Assembly (NCBI GenBank): GCA_023853785.1
Contig: JAJIRX010001004.1
Span: 1 to 34,151, forward strand
Direction of reading: 5' to 3'
Source: Psilocybe azurescens
Taxonomy: Eukaryota; Basidiomycota; Agaricomycetes; Agaricales; Agrocybaceae
Length of the DNA: 34,151 nt
Part shown: one piece after another, positions 29,789 to 34,151 of the stretch
Position numbering within the stretch: position 1 is the first letter of the stretch
Layout of the letters: each line of letters begins with the position of its first letter
Position numbers and translations under genes: made by a program
Notes under the pieces: model-generated
Seen by the model: only the letters and a program-made list of their open reading frames with translations
The model's database searches: none
What the model was told of the DNA's origin: nothing

Positions 29789-32700
29789 TCACCTCCCTTC
29801 ACTCGGGGATTCGCTATCACTTCCACTGTCGTCGTCCTCAAGCTCGCTAGGATCCACCTCCAACGCCCTTTGTGTAACATCGAAACCGATGGCATTCAGC
29901 TGGGTTGCAATTTCATCAGCTTTCACAGGTGAAGTGACCACCACCGCGACCGAAGATGACGAGTCGAATAGAGGCAAGAAATGCTTCTCGAGCGCTCCAA
30001 GAACATCTGCTTTGGAGATAACCTGGTATTTCTCAAGCAAGTCAACTTGGTGTGTCCTTGGAACACCTTTCAAGGCTTGGTTGGTAAAGGATACGATGGC
30101 CTGCCAAAAAGGTTATCAGGTTATCAGATATCTCGACTCGTGGCAGGGCCAAATCAGGCTTACAGCTCTGCCAGCAGTGGAAACATTTTTTGCGACGCCA
30201 TATACAATTGTACTCTTCGCAGCATCGAGTATGGTTTCGTCAAATTCAATCTGTCGCTCAAAGTTAGAATGCTTTGAGAGACTGTAATTTGCAAATGACA
30301 TACGGAGCCATCAACGAGGCCATGAATGACTTTAGCGGCTTCTTCAAAAGCCTTAATGCTACTTGAGCTCTAAATGGTTGTTAAACATATTTTATAGGGA
30401 ACATGCTGTGATACGACTTACTCGATAGAGGGTGAATGTAATGAAACCAGCTTCTACGTCTAGAGAAGTGTATGCGCCATAAGCCAGTCCAGAGCCACGA
30501 ATGTAACGCTGCGCCCATGCTTTTTAATAAACCCAAATGGAAGAAGTTGAAAAACAATTTACCCAAAGATAACTTTCTGTAGCGTTGAGTACTTCTAGGG
30601 CAACCCGAATGGCAGGGTATTCAGGATGATCAAACCCTTGAATTCCTTTTGTGGTATGCATCACGAAGGAGCTTTCAATGGTCGGAAGGCTCATCACGAT
30701 TGCCTAAAGAAATGCAATGTGTTCAAGTACAATACAATAAAATTTATTAGACCGATTCTAACCTTTTGGATATATTTTTTCCAATGTCACTCAGTGTTTC
30801 TGAGGCCATTGGAACGGGAGCCAAAGGTACGGACTGACAAGTAGAGTATTCTCAGGTTTGTAGAAGCACAAAATCATGAATCTAATAGACTTACTGGTAT
30901 CGAGAAGTACTTTCCCAAGTACTTCTAGGTTCTTTCAAACTCAGAACATTTCCTGTCACCGAAAACCTTACTCCGGTTGGGTCAGTTACTGTACACAGTT
31001 CATTATTAGTTTGCTGAAGTAACTTTGGATAATAGACGCACTGTGTTTTCGAATTTCCTCAAAGTCAGCAATGACATCCTTCGGCGTCTCTTGAAGTGCT
31101 TTGACGAGCTTAGGAATAAGCTCGGCTTGTGGAAGGACGCCTGTGTGACTTGAAGTAGAATTTTCGGCATATAATAATGTAGACCACAGGGATGAAAGGA
31201 CATTATTTCCGTCTCGCTTCATTTCTGGGAGAGTTTGCTGTATTTTGGCCAAGACGACTTGGAGTCTTCGTCAAAGAAGTCAATACTTGAATATATGCAG
31301 CGAAGCGTGTTGTTGCGACCTACCTGTCTTTGTCAAACTCAGCACCATAAATCAGGTCCTTCATCCACGCGACTGCTTTTTCGTATAAAGCGGTTTCAAC
31401 CTTGATGGTGACTCGGACCATATCAGAGAAACTATTGGAGATCCCCAATTCTACCTCGTAGGATACAGTTTCGTTATCCAACTGGTTGATAACCTCTTCA
31501 TGAGACAATCTGATACCAGATTGTCTCTGGACCGGCAAAGAGAAGAAAGAAGAGAGATACGCATACATGTATCTAAGATGGGAATCGGTTATTCATGTGA
31601 GTAATGGAGAAAATAATTGGATTGCCTACGGTCGAAGTCGGTTCGGCAGCCCTGACAGCGTGACAAGGGCGTGTACAGAAACAAAATCAGACTTAAATTT
31701 ACTCGTTTAATTCATTTTTATGTCAAGAGGTGTTTCGGACATACCTCCACATGATCGTATTCAACGAAGAAGGGCAACTCTTCCCCATCAGATTTGATGT
31801 GCTTCGACAAACTGTCATTTTCAGCAGAAGGAAACACGACTTTCCTTCCTTGCCCGGGCTCTTGTACACTTTGAACGGGAATCCAAGAGATGCTCTTCAC
31901 ATCTGGTACAGGGAAAGAAGTTAGGATCTCAGGAGGAATCGCTTTGTTATGTTCTGCTTTAGCTTCTTCAAGTTCGGCCTCAGCGCGTTTAAGACCTTCA
32001 GGGCCAAGCTTTTGTACTTGAGTTGCAATCCTCTCCTTTTCTGCCTTTTCCAGCTTCTCGGCAAGACTAGCGGAAGGCTTTCCAATTATGACGACCGATG
32101 CTTGTTCAATGTAGTATCTGATACTGTGCTTAGAAATAAATAAATAATAATAATAATGAACTCACTTCGAGAGGAGGTTGGTCCATTGTTCGCTTGTCCA
32201 AGAGCGCATTTGAGCATAATGATTAATCTCGTCCATAGATTTCTGAAGCTCAGATCCATCTTCGGCACCGTACAAGACATCATAAATAATTGTGTTCGAG
32301 AAAGTGTCGCCTTTAGCAGACTCAAGTTTGCTACGTAGCTAAAACCCATCAAAGTGAGTATATATGAGAAAACTTCAGTCTTTCCAAACCTAGGTCACTA
32401 ACCTGGCGTTCATCTCTATTAAGTACCATTTCCATTCTCTGCATGTCCAGACCTTCATCAACAACTTTCTGCAGGCTTGCTTTAAGCTTGTCATTGAAGG
32501 CAGAAAGGTGTTCTGTTGGAACTGATCCAATGTATATAGGGAGATTGATGGAAGTTGCGCGGACATCCTCGCTGAAATATACATATGAACTGTAAGAAAA
32601 ATTTCAATACAAATTAAGTGGTGGGGAATGAGCGGGGTTTTTTTACCAGAGTGGGGACTCAATTTCGACAAACTCTTTATTGAGGGGGCAACAGCGGAAG

Positions 32701-34080
32701 AAGTAAGATATGTGCCGAGAATTTCGAGTGCCTTCCGTTCGAGGAATGCGTTTGGTGGTGGGCCAATAAAATTGATGATAAGTTCACCCATACCTATCCA
32801 TCATAATGTCAATTAAGAGTATATAGAATGTCCAAGTTGTAAAGTTGCATACTTTCGTCTTGTTCGGGAAATTCTACAGTATCTTTCGATGTAGTTAATA
32901 TAGACTTGCGATGCGCGCTCGGTGTTTCTAAAGGGACGTTTCCACCCTGCTGGTCTTGCCCCTGATTTTGCTTGTGACGGATAAGGCTGGGTTCGACTTG
33001 TTCTTGAACGACGCGCAGCAAAGAGGTTGTTCCGCTCGAGAGTTTTCCGGCAACAATTAGCGATAGATTATGAGGTACATAGTAGCTTGCATGATAGTCA
33101 CGGACTGAGGATATTGTTTGGTAAAATGTTGTGAGGGCAGATAATGAACTCACTTTGTTGAGGCTTGAGTACACGCAAAGCCTCCATTAACCCGCCGGTC
33201 TCGCTCCGGTATGCACTACCAGGTGGGTCGAGTAGTCTTTGCGATCTGTAACATTTAAGAGGTTTAGACCGTTTTGCAGTTGTAAAAAAACCGAGCGCAC
33301 CGAAGGGCCATGAGATCACCCGAGGTATTCTCTCTTCCTTGCATTTCGCTGTAAACAACGCCCGAGTCCTCGCCTTTAGGATCGATGTGATGAACCTATA
33401 AATAACAAAATATAAGAACAGAGACTTCCAGGTATGGTGTGAGGGCTAATTAATCACCTCTGTCACGAAACTACATTATGATATCAAAAATATTCAAAAT
33501 TCACTCGGATGACTTACCCGGCATTGGTGATGGTCGGATACAAGATGTGGTCGACATATGGGAAGAAGCTGAAGAAATCCTTGTTCTCCAGCGGTGGACA
33601 CAGTGTATGCTGTGTGGTCGGTGGCCGTCCAAGCATTCGTCCCGTTCGAAAACCCGCGATTGGCGAGAAGGTCCAAAATACCTTTGTATGGAAACTTTTC
33701 GGATCCCATAAATACCAAACTGATGCGAGCAAGTTAAAAGATTGACGGAGGAGAATGGGCGATAACATACTGTTCCAACGTGTGAGGGCATCCAGAGTCG
33801 TCAAAAACTACAGCATTTTGTAAGGCGCTTATCAGGCAGGGACATAAAGATCGAACTAACTTTCTGTCGGAACAACAAAATAACCATTCACGATAGGGGC
33901 TAAAGAGCAGTTAGAAGGATATTTCAATGTTTAAGCAGTAGATTTACCCTCATAATCAAGATGAATTACTGTTAGACCGGTTTCTCTGCTCTTCCATTTA
34001 GAGACAACAACATCCGTGAAGTCTAGTTTGACGCGTTTAACCAAGTCATAGTTCCCGAAGGTTTCTAGAGGTTGAGCCAT
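29789..34080 (-). CDS. M16-family zinc metallopeptidase (pitrilysin-like, yeast YOL098C type)
   Basis: M16 enzymes degrade peptides inside a closed two-half chamber. From 34080: MAQPLETFGNYDLVKRVKLD, APIVNGYFVVPTE, then GCPHTLEHLVFMGSEKFPYK with the inverted zinc motif HxxEH (HTLEH), its second His split by an intron near 33727-33774. It continues LLANRGFSNGTNAWTATDHT, EVHHIDPKGEDSGVVYSEMQ, REYHASYYVPHNLSL-type and ELIINFIGPPPNAFLERKAL blocks, YVYFSEDVRATSINLPIYIG, FVSVHALVTLSGLPNRLRP and a very acidic end (SELEDDDSGSDSESPSEGR). There is no obvious mitochondrial presequence, so it resembles the cytosolic YOL098C-type group rather than Cym1. About 18 introns. Two breaks: loss of one TA near 33570 (LLPIYVDHI) and five G (32683-32687, minus-strand C) where six are needed for VAPLNKEFVEIE. 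The convergent NUFIP stop is 27 nt away. Confidence 0.88.
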
Positions 34081-34151
34081 CGTAGTCGCAATCAGAGGAG
34101 TAGAGGTCGCGTTTTTCAGGCCTTGGGTTGAAGTGTGTGCCGCCCGAAAGA
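34081..34151. other. Window edge, upstream of the M16 gene
   Basis: 71 nt upstream of the M16 start; probably its 5' leader or promoter. Nothing recognisable. Confidence 0.3.

Overview
The window looks like nuclear DNA from a mushroom-forming basidiomycete (Agaricomycetes). Genes are split by many 45-70 nt GT...AG introns, intergenic gaps are short, both strands are used, and the recognisable proteins (basidiomycete-type Med5, GH5 mannanase, ML-domain lipid transfer protein, RlpA-like double-psi beta-barrel protein) fit that group. All gene models below were assembled by eye by joining exons. I saw no CRISPR array, rRNA, tRNA or convincing transposon.

Layout, left to right: 3' part of an unrecognised conserved gene (+, 2-762); Mediator subunit 5 (+, 1317-4944); CDF zinc transporter (-, 5023-6970); eIF3h (+, 7317-8680); secreted double-psi beta-barrel protein (+, 8882-9848); the Rix1-complex pre-rRNA processing factor Ipi1 (-, 10309-13285); secreted GH5 mannanase with about 19 introns (+, 14027-16359); small unknown protein A (-, 16682-17090); ML-domain lipid transfer protein (-, 17569-18316); four-TM membrane protein (+, 18516-19715); small unknown protein B, a paralogue of A (+, 20506-20927); mitochondrial ribosomal protein bL17 (-, 21484-22490); SMP-30/regucalcin-like lactonase (-, 22731-24035); mitochondrial acyl carrier protein (-, 24430-25029); ribosomal protein uL13 (+, 25598-26372); triple-KH RNA-binding protein (+, 26718-27864); NUFIP-like snoRNP assembly factor (+, 28415-29761); M16 metallopeptidase (-, 29789-34080).

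Most of this is ordinary housekeeping content (transcription, translation, ribosome and snoRNP biogenesis, mitochondrion), with a secreted and membrane-protein stretch from about 14 to 21 kb. The most unusual parts are: (i) two paralogous, unrecognised proteins of about 115 aa with the same phase-2 intron, placed symmetrically (- - + +) around an ML protein and a four-TM protein; (ii) a probable 3-nt micro-exon in the mannanase; (iii) four introns that appear to use GC donors; and (iv) repeated 1-2 nt frame breaks, mostly at short homopolymers, in conserved genes including the essential uL13. Several other genes here (zinc transporter, double-psi barrel, mannanase, ML, four-TM, A/B pair, ACP) read cleanly through many exons. 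I therefore suspect uncorrected sequencing or assembly indels more than true pseudogenes, but the sequence alone cannot decide.
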